From: JAKAXG01 sp035702985
GTDB taxonomy: Bacteria; Actinomycetota; Acidimicrobiia; Acidimicrobiales; Palsa-688
Direction: 5' to 3'
Length of the DNA stretch: 38,922 nt
Assembly: GCA_035702985.1 (NCBI GenBank)
Contig: DASSZD010000019.1
Location: 1 to 38,922 of the forward strand
The notes below the pieces were generated by a model, which worked only from the letters and a program-made list of their open reading frames with translations, ran no database searches and was not told the origin of the DNA. Of this stretch, positions 15,418-23,123 are shown piece after piece (the stretch's first letter is position 1; the number at the start of each line of letters is the position of its first letter). Made by a program: the position numbers and the translations under genes.

Positions 15418-16079
15418 TGACCGTACCCGGCGCCGGCGAGGCGCACTTCCCCGGCTACGACGTCCTCGACCAGGCGGACAAATGGGATGCGGTGACGGCC
15501 GGAGTGGTGCTCTCCCGGCTGGCCCCGCCGCCTCCCATCCGGTTCTTCACCGTCGAGGAGGAGCCGACAGCCCGGGCCCTGGTCGACCGGCTGCTGGCCC
15601 AGGACCACGACCCCAGGGTGCCGGCCCTGGAGATGATCGACCAGCGGCTCCTCGACGGGGAGGGCGACGGCTACCGCTACGACAACATGCCCGAGGACCG
15701 GGAGGCGTGGCGGCGCTCGGTGGCCGGGGTGGACCACGACGCCCGCCGCGACCACGGCCGGCCGTTCTGGGACCTGTCCCGGGACGAGCAGATCGACTGG
15801 ATCGAGCGGTTCCAGCAGCTGGACGGCGAGTGGCACGGCCTGCCGGCCGGCCGGGTGTTCTCCCTGTGGACCCGCTACGCCTGCGACGCCTTCTACTCCC
15901 ACCCGTGGGCCTGGAACGAGATCGGCTTCGGTGGCCCCGCCTACCCGCGGGGGTACAAGAACCTCGGGGTCGGCAAGCGGGAGCCGTGGGAGGTCGCCGA
16001 GCGCGACGCGATGGACCCGATCCCGTGGGCCGAACGGGTGGAGTCGGCCCGCAAGCGCCACGCCGGAGGAGCGGCCTGA
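15417..16079 (+). CDS. Gluconate 2-dehydrogenase subunit 3-like protein
   Basis: 220 aa. It is called as a subunit-3 family member from the pairing with a GMC flavoprotein and from features such as FFTVEEEPTARALVDRLLAQD near the start, MIDQRLLDG and the C-terminal aromatic motif YACDAFYSHPWAWNEIGFGGPAYPRG split over two lines of the protein. In known complexes this subunit supports the flavoprotein and often carries a Tat signal that exports both. Here the N-terminus has no twin-arginine or hydrophobic signal, so the complex probably stays on the cytoplasmic side. Start and stop both lie in TGATG overlaps with the neighbours, implying tight translational coupling and a fixed stoichiometry. 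Confidence 0.78.
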   Translation: MTVPGAGEAHFPGYDVLDQADKWDAVTAGVVLSRLAPPPPIRFFTVEEEPTARALVDRLLAQDHDPRVPALEMIDQRLLDGEGDGYRYDNMPEDREAWRRSVAGVDHDARRDHGRPFWDLSRDEQIDWIERFQQLDGEWHGLPAGRVFSLWTRYACDAFYSHPWAWNEIGFGGPAYPRGYKNLGVGKREPWEVAERDAMDPIPWAERVESARKRHAGGAA

Positions 16080-17719
16080 TGCCGTCGGTCAGGGACCGCA
16101 ACGAATCGGCCTGGCTCATCCCCAACGACGGCACCCGGACCAACCACCGGCTGCGGGAGGACATGGCCCGCTACGGCCACGACGACGAGGTCGACGTGGC
16201 CATCGTCGGATGCGGGGCGGGCGGCGGGGTCCTGGCCCAGCGGCTGGCCCGGCGGGGCTGGCGGGTGGTCTGCTTCGACGCCGGGCCGTTCTGGGATCCC
16301 GACCGGGACTGGGTCAGCGACGAGGCCGGATCCCACCACATCTACTGGACCGAACCGAGGGTGATCGGCGGCCAGGATCCCGTGCCGCTCGGCTCCAACA
16401 ACTCCGGGCGGGGCGTCGGGGGGTCCATGGTCCACTACGCCGGCTACGCCCCCCGCTTCCACCCCTCCGACTTCGCCACGCTGACCAACAACGGGGTGGG
16501 GGCCGACTGGCCCATCTCCTACGAGGACGTCAAGCCGTACTACCAGGCCATCGAGGAGGAGCTGCCGGTGGCCGGCCAGGACTGGCCGTGGGGGGACCCC
16601 CACAAGTACCGCTACTCGCCCCACCCGATCGGCGGTAACGGGATGGTCTTCGTGAAGGGCGCCACCGCCCTCGGCATCGAGGTCAAGGTGGGCCCGGTGG
16701 CCATCGTCAACGGCCGTTTCGGCAACCGGCCGCACTGCATCTACCGGGGCTTCTGCCTGCAGGGGTGCAAGGTCAACGCCAAGGCGTCGCCGCTCATCAC
16801 CCACGTGCCCGACGCCCTGGCCCACGGGGCCGAGATCCGGCCCGACAGCATGGTCAGCCGGGTCGAGATCGGCCCCGACGGCCGGGCCACCGGCGTGGTG
16901 TACTTCCGCGGCGGGGTGGAGTACCGCCAGAAGGCCCGCATGGTGGTGGTGGCCGGGTACTCGATCGAGACCCCCAGGCTGCTGCTCAACTCGGCCTGCG
17001 AGCGCTTCCCCGACGGCCTGTGCAACGACTTCGACCAGGTGGGCCGCTACGTCATGGTCCAGGGCGCCCCCCAGACCGCCGGCCGCTACGAGGAGGAGGT
17101 GCGCGCCTACAAGGCCCCTCCGCCGGAGGTCTCCAGCGAGGCCTTCTACGAGGACGACCCGTCCAAGGACTACCGGCGGGGTTTCTCCATCCAGTGCGTG
17201 TCCCCTCTGCCCAACACCTTCGCCGAGCACGTGGCGGCCCAGGGCCACTGGGGCGACGTGCTGAGGACCTACATGGCCGACTACGTCCACTGGTCGACCT
17301 TCGGGGCCCTGTGCGAGTTCCTGCCCCAGGCCGGCAACCGGGTCACCCTGGCGGAGGAGACCGACCGTCACGGCCTGCCCGTGGCCCACTTCTCCTACAC
17401 CATGTGCGACAACGACAAGGCCCTGATGAAAGCCGCCCGCAAGGTCATGGAGGACATACACCAGGCGGCCGGGGCGGACGAGGTCATCACCATCGAGCGC
17501 TACGCCCACCTGATCGGGGGGTGCCGGATGGCCGCCGACGAGCGCAGCGGGGTGGTGGACGCCAACCTCAAGTCGTTCGCCGTGGACAACCTGTACGTGA
17601 TCGACGGCAGCGTCCTGCCCACCCAGGGATCGGCCAACCCGGCTCTCACCATCATGGCGGTGGCGGCCCGGGCCGCCGACCACCTGGCCGGGGCCAACCG
17701 GGCGTACACCACCGGCTGA
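16079..17719 (+). CDS. GMC-family FAD oxidoreductase (sugar/alcohol dehydrogenase)
   Basis: 546 aa. N-terminal FAD-binding Rossmann motif VDVAIVGCGAGGGVLAQ at about residues 38-54. The GMC signature region is NNSGRGVGGSMVHYAGYAPRF. The C-terminal block holds HLIGGCRM, with the expected catalytic His region, and VIDGSVLPTQGSANPALTIMA, the conserved GMC ending with Asn-Pro. Family members oxidise sugars, aldonates or other alcohols and, when paired with subunit 3, feed electrons to the respiratory chain. There is no export signal, in line with the signal-less subunit 3. ATG starts within TGATG. Probably acts with the divergent enolase-superfamily dehydratase and perhaps the convergent zinc dehydrogenase. 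Substrate not predictable. Confidence 0.88.
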   Translation: MPSVRDRNESAWLIPNDGTRTNHRLREDMARYGHDDEVDVAIVGCGAGGGVLAQRLARRGWRVVCFDAGPFWDPDRDWVSDEAGSHHIYWTEPRVIGGQDPVPLGSNNSGRGVGGSMVHYAGYAPRFHPSDFATLTNNGVGADWPISYEDVKPYYQAIEEELPVAGQDWPWGDPHKYRYSPHPIGGNGMVFVKGATALGIEVKVGPVAIVNGRFGNRPHCIYRGFCLQGCKVNAKASPLITHVPDALAHGAEIRPDSMVSRVEIGPDGRATGVVYFRGGVEYRQKARMVVVAGYSIETPRLLLNSACERFPDGLCNDFDQVGRYVMVQGAPQTAGRYEEEVRAYKAPPPEVSSEAFYEDDPSKDYRRGFSIQCVSPLPNTFAEHVAAQGHWGDVLRTYMADYVHWSTFGALCEFLPQAGNRVTLAEETDRHGLPVAHFSYTMCDNDKALMKAARKVMEDIHQAAGADEVITIERYAHLIGGCRMAADERSGVVDANLKSFAVDNLYVIDGSVLPTQGSANPALTIMAVAARAADHLAGANRAYTTG

Positions 17720-17730
17720 CCCCGACCGGG

Positions 17731-17752
17731 CCGGCGGCCGTCAGGCCGCCGG
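17731..17752. terminator. Bidirectional hairpin between convergent genes
   Basis: A perfect 9-bp inverted repeat CCGGCGGCC/GGCCGCCGG with a 4-nt loop. It overlaps the last codons of the minus-strand dehydrogenase and lies 11 nt after the GMC stop, so it may terminate both transcripts. Confidence 0.55.
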
Positions 17753-18880
17753 GTGCAGCACCACCTTGGTCCAGCCCTCCTGCCGCTCGTCGAACTTCCG
17801 GTAGGCGGCGGGAGCGTCGGCCAGGCCCAGTTCGTGCGACACGATGGCCCCGGGCCGGGCCCGCCCGGCGATGATCATGTCCCGCAGTTCCCGGTTGTAG
17901 CGTTTGACCGGGCACTGGCCGGTGCCCATGCGCTGGCCCTTGGTGAAGAACGTCCCGTAGTCGAAGGCGACCCGGCCCTCCTTGGCGTTCTCGGTGGCCG
18001 CCCCCTGGTCCTGGGGCATGTACACGCCGACCACCCCGATAGCCCCGGCGGTGCGCACCACCTTGACCAGGTTGTCGAGCACCAGCTCCGGGTGCTCCTG
18101 GCCGGTCGGGTCGTGGGCCTGGTAGCCGACGGCCTCCACCCCCCGGTCGACCATGCCGCCGTTGGCGTCCATGATCTGCTCCACCGGGTCACCGGCCGAG
18201 AAGTCGACGGGCTCCGCCCCGAACTGCTCGCCCAGGCGGAGGCGGTCCGGGTGGAAGTCCACCAGGAACACCCGGGACGCCCCCCTGATCACCGCGCTGT
18301 GGGCGGCCAGCAGCCCGACCGGGCCGGCGCCGAACACCGCCACCGAGTGGCCGGGGGATACGCCGGCCAGTTCGCAACCGTGGTAGGCGGTGGGGAAGAT
18401 GTCCGACAGCATGGTGAAGTCCAGCTCGTGGTCGTCGCCGGGTGGCAGCTGCAACAGGTTGAAGTCCGCGTAGGGCACCCTCAGGCGCTCGGCCTGCCCG
18501 CCCCGGTACGGGCCCATGTTGGCGTACCCGTAGGCCGCCCCGTCCACCCCCTCGGTCGGGTTGGTCCGCAGGCAGAACGAGGTCCAGCCCTTGACGCAGT
18601 TGTCACAGCTGCCGCAGGCGATGTTGAACGGCACCGACACCCGGTCGCCGGGTCGGACCCGGGTCAGACCGGGGCCCACCTGCTCGACGATGCCCATGTT
18701 CTCGTGGCCGAGGACCTTGCCCTCCTCGACCGTGGTGCGGCCCTCGTACATGTGCAGGTCGGAGCCGCAGATGTTGGTCGAGGTGATCCTGACGATGGCA
18801 TCGTTGGGCTCCTCGATGCGTGGTTCGTCCACCTCCTGGATGCCGACCGAGTACGGGCCTTTGTAGATGAGGGCTTTCAC
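17741..18880 (-). CDS. Zinc-dependent dehydrogenase, glutathione-independent formaldehyde dehydrogenase-like
   Basis: 379 aa from a GTG with AGGAGG 8 nt upstream; a much longer open frame upstream is rejected. Medium-chain dehydrogenase fold: catalytic zinc ligands Cys38 (NICGSDLH) and His59/Glu60 (GHENMG), with Asp160 (LSDIFPTAYHG) as the probable third ligand. Structural zinc cysteines are 89, 92, 95 and 103 (CGSCDNCVKGWTSFC). NAD-binding motif FGAGPVG at 183-189. Length and the LSDIFPTAYH and TGQCPVKRYNRELRD blocks match the Pseudomonas FdhA-like group, which oxidises formaldehyde or other aldehydes/alcohols with NAD. It converges on the GMC operon and has its own weaker sigma-B-like promoter, so it may handle an aldehyde made under the same conditions. 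Confidence 0.85.
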   Translation of the reverse strand: MKALIYKGPYSVGIQEVDEPRIEEPNDAIVRITSTNICGSDLHMYEGRTTVEEGKVLGHENMGIVEQVGPGLTRVRPGDRVSVPFNIACGSCDNCVKGWTSFCLRTNPTEGVDGAAYGYANMGPYRGGQAERLRVPYADFNLLQLPPGDDHELDFTMLSDIFPTAYHGCELAGVSPGHSVAVFGAGPVGLLAAHSAVIRGASRVFLVDFHPDRLRLGEQFGAEPVDFSAGDPVEQIMDANGGMVDRGVEAVGYQAHDPTGQEHPELVLDNLVKVVRTAGAIGVVGVYMPQDQGAATENAKEGRVAFDYGTFFTKGQRMGTGQCPVKRYNRELRDMIIAGRARPGAIVSHELGLADAPAAYRKFDERQEGWTKVVLHPAA

Positions 18881-18931
18881 TCCTGGTTCCTCCTGTTCCG
18901 CCGCCGCGCCGATTCCGCCGGCGGGGCCGTC

Positions 18932-18957
18932 CTGCCCGCCGCGACGGGCGGATAAAC
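18932..18957 (-). promoter_or_regulatory. Weak sigma-B/SigF-like promoter for the zinc dehydrogenase
   Basis: Minus-strand GTTT, 16-nt spacer, GGGCAG. The -35 is perfect and the -10 matches 4 of 6. Predicted leader of about 45 nt. Confidence 0.4.
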
Positions 18958-18973
18958 GCCGGCCGGGCGGGTC

Positions 18974-18979
18974 TACGTT
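18974..18979 (+). promoter_or_regulatory. TANNNT -10 box, candidate leaderless start of the CYTH-CHAD gene
   Basis: TACGTT followed by six G residues and the ATG. The spacing would place transcription start at or next to the start codon. The G run could instead act as a poor ribosome-binding site. Confidence 0.4.
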
Positions 18980-18985
18980 GGGGGG

Positions 18986-20656
18986 ATGGGTACAGGTTCG
19001 CTCATGAGCGGCTCCGTCGGGACCGAGCGGGAGTTCAAGTTCGACGTCGGCGCCGACTTCGACCCGCCCGACCTGCGACCGCTGGTGGGGCGGACGGTCC
19101 GGCTCCCGGAGATCCACCACCTCACCGAGTACCTCGACACCGCCGACCACCGGTTGTGGGACCGGGGCATCACCCTCAGGTACCGCTCGGCGGCTCCGGC
19201 CGGCGGGGCCGAGGGGGACGCCGGCGGGGAGCCGGTGGCGGCCGCCGTGGGCGGGGCCGGCGACGGGCCGGACGGCGGCTCCGGCCGGTGGACCCTCAAG
19301 CTGCCGGTGGATGCCGGGGCGACGACGGCCGGGCCGACCGGGATGTCGGAGCGGTCGGAGCTGACCTGGGACGGGACCAGGGACGAGGTTCCGGCCGCCG
19401 CCCGGCGGATCGTGGCCGGCGTGGTGCGGCGGGCCCCCCTGGTCGGGATCGCCCGGCTGGAAGCCGTCCGGCGCCGGCTGCTGCTGCAGGCCCCCGACGG
19501 CGACGAACCGTGGGGGGAGGTGGACGACGACCTGGTCTCCATCACCGCCGGCCCGAACGCCGGTCAGCGGTTCCGCCAGATCGAGATCGAACTGACAGGG
19601 GACGCGGACCCGCCGGCCGGCCACGTGGACGCGGTGGTGGACCTGATGCGCCGGGCCGGGGCCGCCCCGGGCGGCGGGTCCAAGCTGGGGATGGCGCTGG
19701 GACTGACCGAACCGGCGCCCCCGGCCCGGGCCGCGGGGAAGCCCGGGTCCAGGTCCCGGCGCCGCGCCCCCATGTCAGCGGTGGTGTCGGGGATCCTCGC
19801 CGCGGACCTGGACGTGGTGCTCGACTGCGACGTGCGGCTGCGTCGGGCCGCCGAGGAGGGCGGCCAGCCGGAGGTGGAGTTGATCCACCGGGCCCGGGTG
19901 GGGTTCCGGCGGCTCAGGGCCCACCTGCGCACCCTCGACCCGGTGCTGGACCCGGTGTGGTCCCGCCACGTCCGCAACGACCTGAAGACGGTCGGGCGGG
20001 CGCTGGGCCGGGTGCGCGACGCCGACGTCCTGCTGGCGCGCCTCGCCGCCCACCAGGACCCCGAGGACCGGGACGGCCTGGAGGAGCTGCTCCACCTGGT
20101 GTCCGCCGACCGGGCTCTGGCGGCTGGGGAGCTGGTACCGCTCATGGCCGGGTCGGGCTACCTGGACCTGATCTCCCGGCTGGCGTCCGCCTCGGTGGCG
20201 CCGCCCATGTACTCCGCCACGGTGGACGCCCCGGCCCGGCAGGCGGCCGGGCCGTCCATGCACTCCCTGGTGGCGCGCCGCTGGCGGCGGACCACGGCGG
20301 CGGTCGCCGCCCTGGGCCCGGAGCCCTCCGCCGAGGAGCTGCACCGGGTCAGGATCCGGGCCAAGCGCCTGCGTTACGCCGCCGAGGCGGCGCAGCCGTA
20401 CATCGGCCGGGACGGCCGCCGGGTGGCCAGGCGGGCGAAGTCGCTGCAGAAGGTGCTGGGCCAGGTCCACGACTCGACCACTGCGATCTCGTGGCTGCGC
20501 CAGCTCGGCAGTCACCCGTCCATCACCCCCACCGCCGCCTTCGTGGCCGGCCGGATCGCCGGTCAGGCGGAGGCGGCGGCCGGGTCGCTCGGCCGGAACT
20601 GGCGGGTGTCCGCCGCCCGGCTGGGCGCCAAACGGCTCCGGTCCGGCTTCGGCTGA
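18986..20656 (+). CDS. CYTH-CHAD domain protein (polyphosphate-related)
   Basis: 556 aa. Residues about 10-215 are a CYTH/triphosphate-tunnel domain with the ExExK-type opening TEREFKFD, strands ending LTEYLDTADHRLW and ITLRYRS, and the later WTLKLPV and RSELTW blocks. Residues about 255-550 are a CHAD helical domain with paired basic/His helices (LIHRARVGFRRLRAHLRTL and ELHRVRIRAKRLRYAAEAA). CYTH domains bind or hydrolyse triphosphates; CHAD domains bind inorganic polyphosphate granules. The fusion is common in actinobacteria and is linked to polyphosphate metabolism. A low-complexity Gly/Ala insert lies within the CYTH part. Start ATG is chosen; another in-frame ATG six codons later is possible. 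Apparently monocistronic. Confidence 0.87.
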   Translation: MGTGSLMSGSVGTEREFKFDVGADFDPPDLRPLVGRTVRLPEIHHLTEYLDTADHRLWDRGITLRYRSAAPAGGAEGDAGGEPVAAAVGGAGDGPDGGSGRWTLKLPVDAGATTAGPTGMSERSELTWDGTRDEVPAAARRIVAGVVRRAPLVGIARLEAVRRRLLLQAPDGDEPWGEVDDDLVSITAGPNAGQRFRQIEIELTGDADPPAGHVDAVVDLMRRAGAAPGGGSKLGMALGLTEPAPPARAAGKPGSRSRRRAPMSAVVSGILAADLDVVLDCDVRLRRAAEEGGQPEVELIHRARVGFRRLRAHLRTLDPVLDPVWSRHVRNDLKTVGRALGRVRDADVLLARLAAHQDPEDRDGLEELLHLVSADRALAAGELVPLMAGSGYLDLISRLASASVAPPMYSATVDAPARQAAGPSMHSLVARRWRRTTAAVAALGPEPSAEELHRVRIRAKRLRYAAEAAQPYIGRDGRRVARRAKSLQKVLGQVHDSTTAISWLRQLGSHPSITPTAAFVAGRIAGQAEAAAGSLGRNWRVSAARLGAKRLRSGFG

Positions 20657-20699
20657 ACAGCAAAGGGCGCCCGCTTGGCCGCCGGCCGCCGGCCGGTGT

Positions 20700-20705
20700 T
20701 ATCGT
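20700..20705 (+). promoter_or_regulatory. TANNNT -10 box, candidate leaderless start of the STAS gene
   Basis: TATCGT lies 7 nt before the GTG and no Shine-Dalgarno sequence is present, as expected of a leaderless mRNA. No clear -35 is seen. Confidence 0.42.
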
Positions 20706-20712
20706 CACTTCA

Positions 20713-21069
20713 GTGGCAGAAGATGTCGATTTCCAGTCGGAGGATCTGGGGTCCTACACGGTCGTCCGGGCCATCGGCTACCTCGACTTCTCCACCTCGC
20801 CCCGCCTGAGGGAGAAGCTGCACCAGGTGATCGAGACGGCGCCCCGGGTGATCCTGCTGGATCTGGGCCAGATCGAGTTCCTGGACTCCAGCGCGCTGGG
20901 GGTCATCCTCAACGCCTGGAAGCAGATGCAGGCCGATGACGCCACCCTGGCGCTGCTCTCGCCCCAGCCGCGAATCACCAAGATCTTCGAGATCACCGCG
21001 CTCAACCTGAGCATCAGGATCTTCTCCTCGCTGGACGAGGCCCGGGCCGAGCTCGGCCTGGCCGGCTGA
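20713..21069 (+). CDS. STAS-domain anti-anti-sigma factor (SpoIIAA/RsbV-like)
   Basis: 118 aa, one STAS domain, from a GTG start (VAEDVDFQSEDLG). Strand-turn pattern is RAIGYLDFSTSPRLREKL and the conserved phosphorylation loop is EFLDSSALGVIL, with Ser59/Ser60 in the position that RsbW/SpoIIAB kinases phosphorylate. The dephosphorylated form would bind the anti-sigma kinase and free a sigma factor. Candidate partners in the window are the SpoIIE-type phosphatase at 9574-11274 and the RsbW-like kinase at 37177-38169. Longer open frames upstream overlap the CYTH-CHAD gene and are rejected. A TATCGT box 7 nt before the start suggests a leaderless message. Confidence 0.85.
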   Translation: MAEDVDFQSEDLGSYTVVRAIGYLDFSTSPRLREKLHQVIETAPRVILLDLGQIEFLDSSALGVILNAWKQMQADDATLALLSPQPRITKIFEITALNLSIRIFSSLDEARAELGLAG

Positions 21070-21092
21070 CCCCGACCGGCTGACTCCTCCGC

Positions 21093-21114
21093 CCCCGGGC
21101 CCGGCCCCCCGGGG
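21093..21114 (+). terminator. Possible GC hairpin after the STAS gene
   Basis: CCCCGG / CCGGGG stem of 6 bp with a 10-nt loop, about 24 nt after the stop. Weak evidence in such GC-rich sequence. Confidence 0.3.
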
Positions 21115-21260
21115 TGACCGGCGCCGTACGCCTGCTTCCGGCCGGTGCGACTTACGCCACACACCCTTCCGTTGACGTGAGAGTTCGAGTATCGTCGGGG
21201 ATGCGTACGCGGCGCCGTTCGAGTCATCGCGGTGCGGCGGCAGTCCCGAACCGAACACGA

Positions 21261-21288
21261 GGGTCGGTCCGCCCCGGCGGGCCGACCC
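21261..21288 (+). promoter_or_regulatory. Leader hairpin of the second DHA2 exporter (possible attenuator)
   Basis: Arms of 13 nt (GGGTCGGTCCGCC and GGCGGGCCGACCC) pair with one G-U wobble around a tight loop, followed directly by a pyrimidine-rich run (TTCCCACCCCCATCTTCCCC). It lies about 35 nt before the start codon, in a 254-bp leader without a credible gene. It may be an attenuator or simply an RNA stability element. Confidence 0.4.
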
Positions 21289-21323
21289 TTCCCACCCCCA
21301 TCTTCCCCACCACGAGGAGCTGA

Positions 21324-23123
21324 ATGGCCACGACCGAGACGAGAAACCCGCAGGCGCCGGATTCCGGCCCCGACGGGCAGGGCGTCCACTACAAGTGGAT
21401 CGCCCTCTCGAACACCACCCTCGGGATCTTGATGGTGACCATCAACCAGTCGATCCTGCTCATCTCCCTCCCGGACCTGTTCCGGGGCATCAAGCTCAAC
21501 CCGCTGACCCCGGCCAACACGTCGTACTTCCTGTGGACCTTCATGGGGTTCCTGCTGGTTACCAGCGTGCTGGTGGTGAGTCTCGGCAGGGTGGGTGACA
21601 TATACGGCCGGGTCAAGATGTACAACCTGGGCTTCGCGGTGTTCACCCTTTTTTCCATACTGTTGTCCGTCACCTGGATGACCGGGGCGGCGGGGGCCAT
21701 GTGGATCATCGTGATGCGGGTGTTCCAGGGCGTGGGCGGGGCGTTCCTGTTCGCCAACTCCAGTGCCATCCTGACCGACGCCTTCCCGGAGAACGAGCGG
21801 GGCAAGGCCATGGGCATCAACGGCATCGCCGCCATCAGCGGATCGTTCCTAGGTCTGATCCTGGGCGGGGTCCTGGCCCCGGTCGAGTGGCGCCTGGTGT
21901 TCCTGGTATCGGTGCCGTTCGGGCTGTTCGGCACGGTGTGGGCGTACCTCAAGCTGCGCGACAACGGGGTGCGCCTCCCGGCCCGCATCGACTGGATCGG
22001 CAACGCCACCTTCGCCGTGGGGCTGATATCCCTGCTGGTCGGCATCGTGTACTCGCTGCTGCCCTACGGCGGTCACAGCACCGGATGGACCAACCCGTGG
22101 GTGCTCGGCTCCATCTTCGGGGGCATCGCCGTCCTGGTGCTGTTCGTGTGGATCGAGCACCGGGTGCCCGACCCGATGTTCCGCATGCCGCTGTTCCGGA
22201 TCAGGCCGTTCTCGGCGGGCGCCGTCTCCGGCATGCTGGGCGCCCTGGGGCGGGGCGGCCTGCAGTTCATGCTGATCATCTGGCTGCAGGGCATCTGGCT
22301 GCCCCAGCACGGCTACAGCTTCGCCCAGACGCCCCTGTGGGCCGGCATCTACATGATCCCGCTCACCGTCGGCTTCCTGCTGGTGGGGCCGCTGGCCGGC
22401 GTCCTGTCCGACCGGATGGGGGCCCGGCTCCTGGCCACGGCCGGCCTGGGCCTGTCGGCGATCAGCTTCCTGCTGCTCGAGACGCTGCCCATGAACTTCA
22501 GCTACGTCCCCTTCGCCGGGCTGACCCTGTTGTTCGCCCTGGGCATGGGCCTGTTCTTCACCCCCAACCAGGCGTCGGTGATGAACTCTCTCCCGCCCGA
22601 CCAGCGCGGTGTGGGCGCCGGCATGCTCAACACGTTCCAGAACTCCGCCCAGGTCCTGTCCATGGGTCTGTTCTTCACCATCGTCACCCTGGGGCTGGCG
22701 GCCAGCCTGCCCACCCACCTCTACGCCGGCCTGACCGCCGCCGGGGTCGACCCGGTGTCGGCCCACCGGGTGGCCAGCGAGCCGCCCATCGGCAGCCTGT
22801 TCTCCGCCTTCCTCGGCTACAACCCGGTGCAGCAGCTGCTCGGCCCGGCCGGACTGGCCCACCTGAGCCATGCCCAGGCCGCCTACGTCACCGGCCGCTC
22901 GTTCTTCCCCAGGCTGATCGAGCAGCCGTTCGCCAACGGTCTGCACCTGGCGTTCGACTTCGCGGCGGGCGCCACGGTCATTGCCATGGTGGCCTCCGCG
23001 CTGCGGGGCCGCCGGTACATCCACAGCTCCGAGCCCCTGGTCGACGAGCTGGCCACCGGCGCCCGGGCCTCGGCCGAGGCCACCGGCCTGGACGAGGTCG
23101 ACACGGCCGGGGCGGCCGGATGA
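21324..23123 (+). CDS. MFS drug/proton antiporter, DHA2 (EmrB/QacA) family, with coupled MerR regulator
   Basis: 599 aa with about 14 predicted transmembrane helices and the same MFS motifs as the paralogue at 7523: SLGRVGDIYGRVKMYNLG between TM2 and TM3 and GSFLGLILGGVLAP in TM5. Start ATG follows GAGGAG at 4 nt. The gene ends in ATGA, overlapping the start of a MerR-family regulator by 4 nt, so the exporter and its probable controller are co-translated. A stable hairpin in the leader could add attenuation. The C-terminal tail is about 30 residues longer and more acidic than that of the paralogue. Substrate unknown; the MerR pairing favours a cationic or hydrophobic drug-like inducer. Confidence 0.9.
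   Translation: MATTETRNPQAPDSGPDGQGVHYKWIALSNTTLGILMVTINQSILLISLPDLFRGIKLNPLTPANTSYFLWTFMGFLLVTSVLVVSLGRVGDIYGRVKMYNLGFAVFTLFSILLSVTWMTGAAGAMWIIVMRVFQGVGGAFLFANSSAILTDAFPENERGKAMGINGIAAISGSFLGLILGGVLAPVEWRLVFLVSVPFGLFGTVWAYLKLRDNGVRLPARIDWIGNATFAVGLISLLVGIVYSLLPYGGHSTGWTNPWVLGSIFGGIAVLVLFVWIEHRVPDPMFRMPLFRIRPFSAGAVSGMLGALGRGGLQFMLIIWLQGIWLPQHGYSFAQTPLWAGIYMIPLTVGFLLVGPLAGVLSDRMGARLLATAGLGLSAISFLLLETLPMNFSYVPFAGLTLLFALGMGLFFTPNQASVMNSLPPDQRGVGAGMLNTFQNSAQVLSMGLFFTIVTLGLAASLPTHLYAGLTAAGVDPVSAHRVASEPPIGSLFSAFLGYNPVQQLLGPAGLAHLSHAQAAYVTGRSFFPRLIEQPFANGLHLAFDFAAGATVIAMVASALRGRRYIHSSEPLVDELATGARASAEATGLDEVDTAGAAG

Noticed and set aside
18989..19624. Extension of the zinc dehydrogenase to a 627-aa protein
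   Set aside because: The extra N-terminal frame is antisense to the CYTH domain and a GTG with an ideal ribosome-binding site lies at the natural family start.
21114..21323. A short open frame in the leader of the second exporter
   Set aside because: Arg/Pro/Thr-rich, no ribosome-binding site, and it contains the leader hairpin; most likely non-coding.
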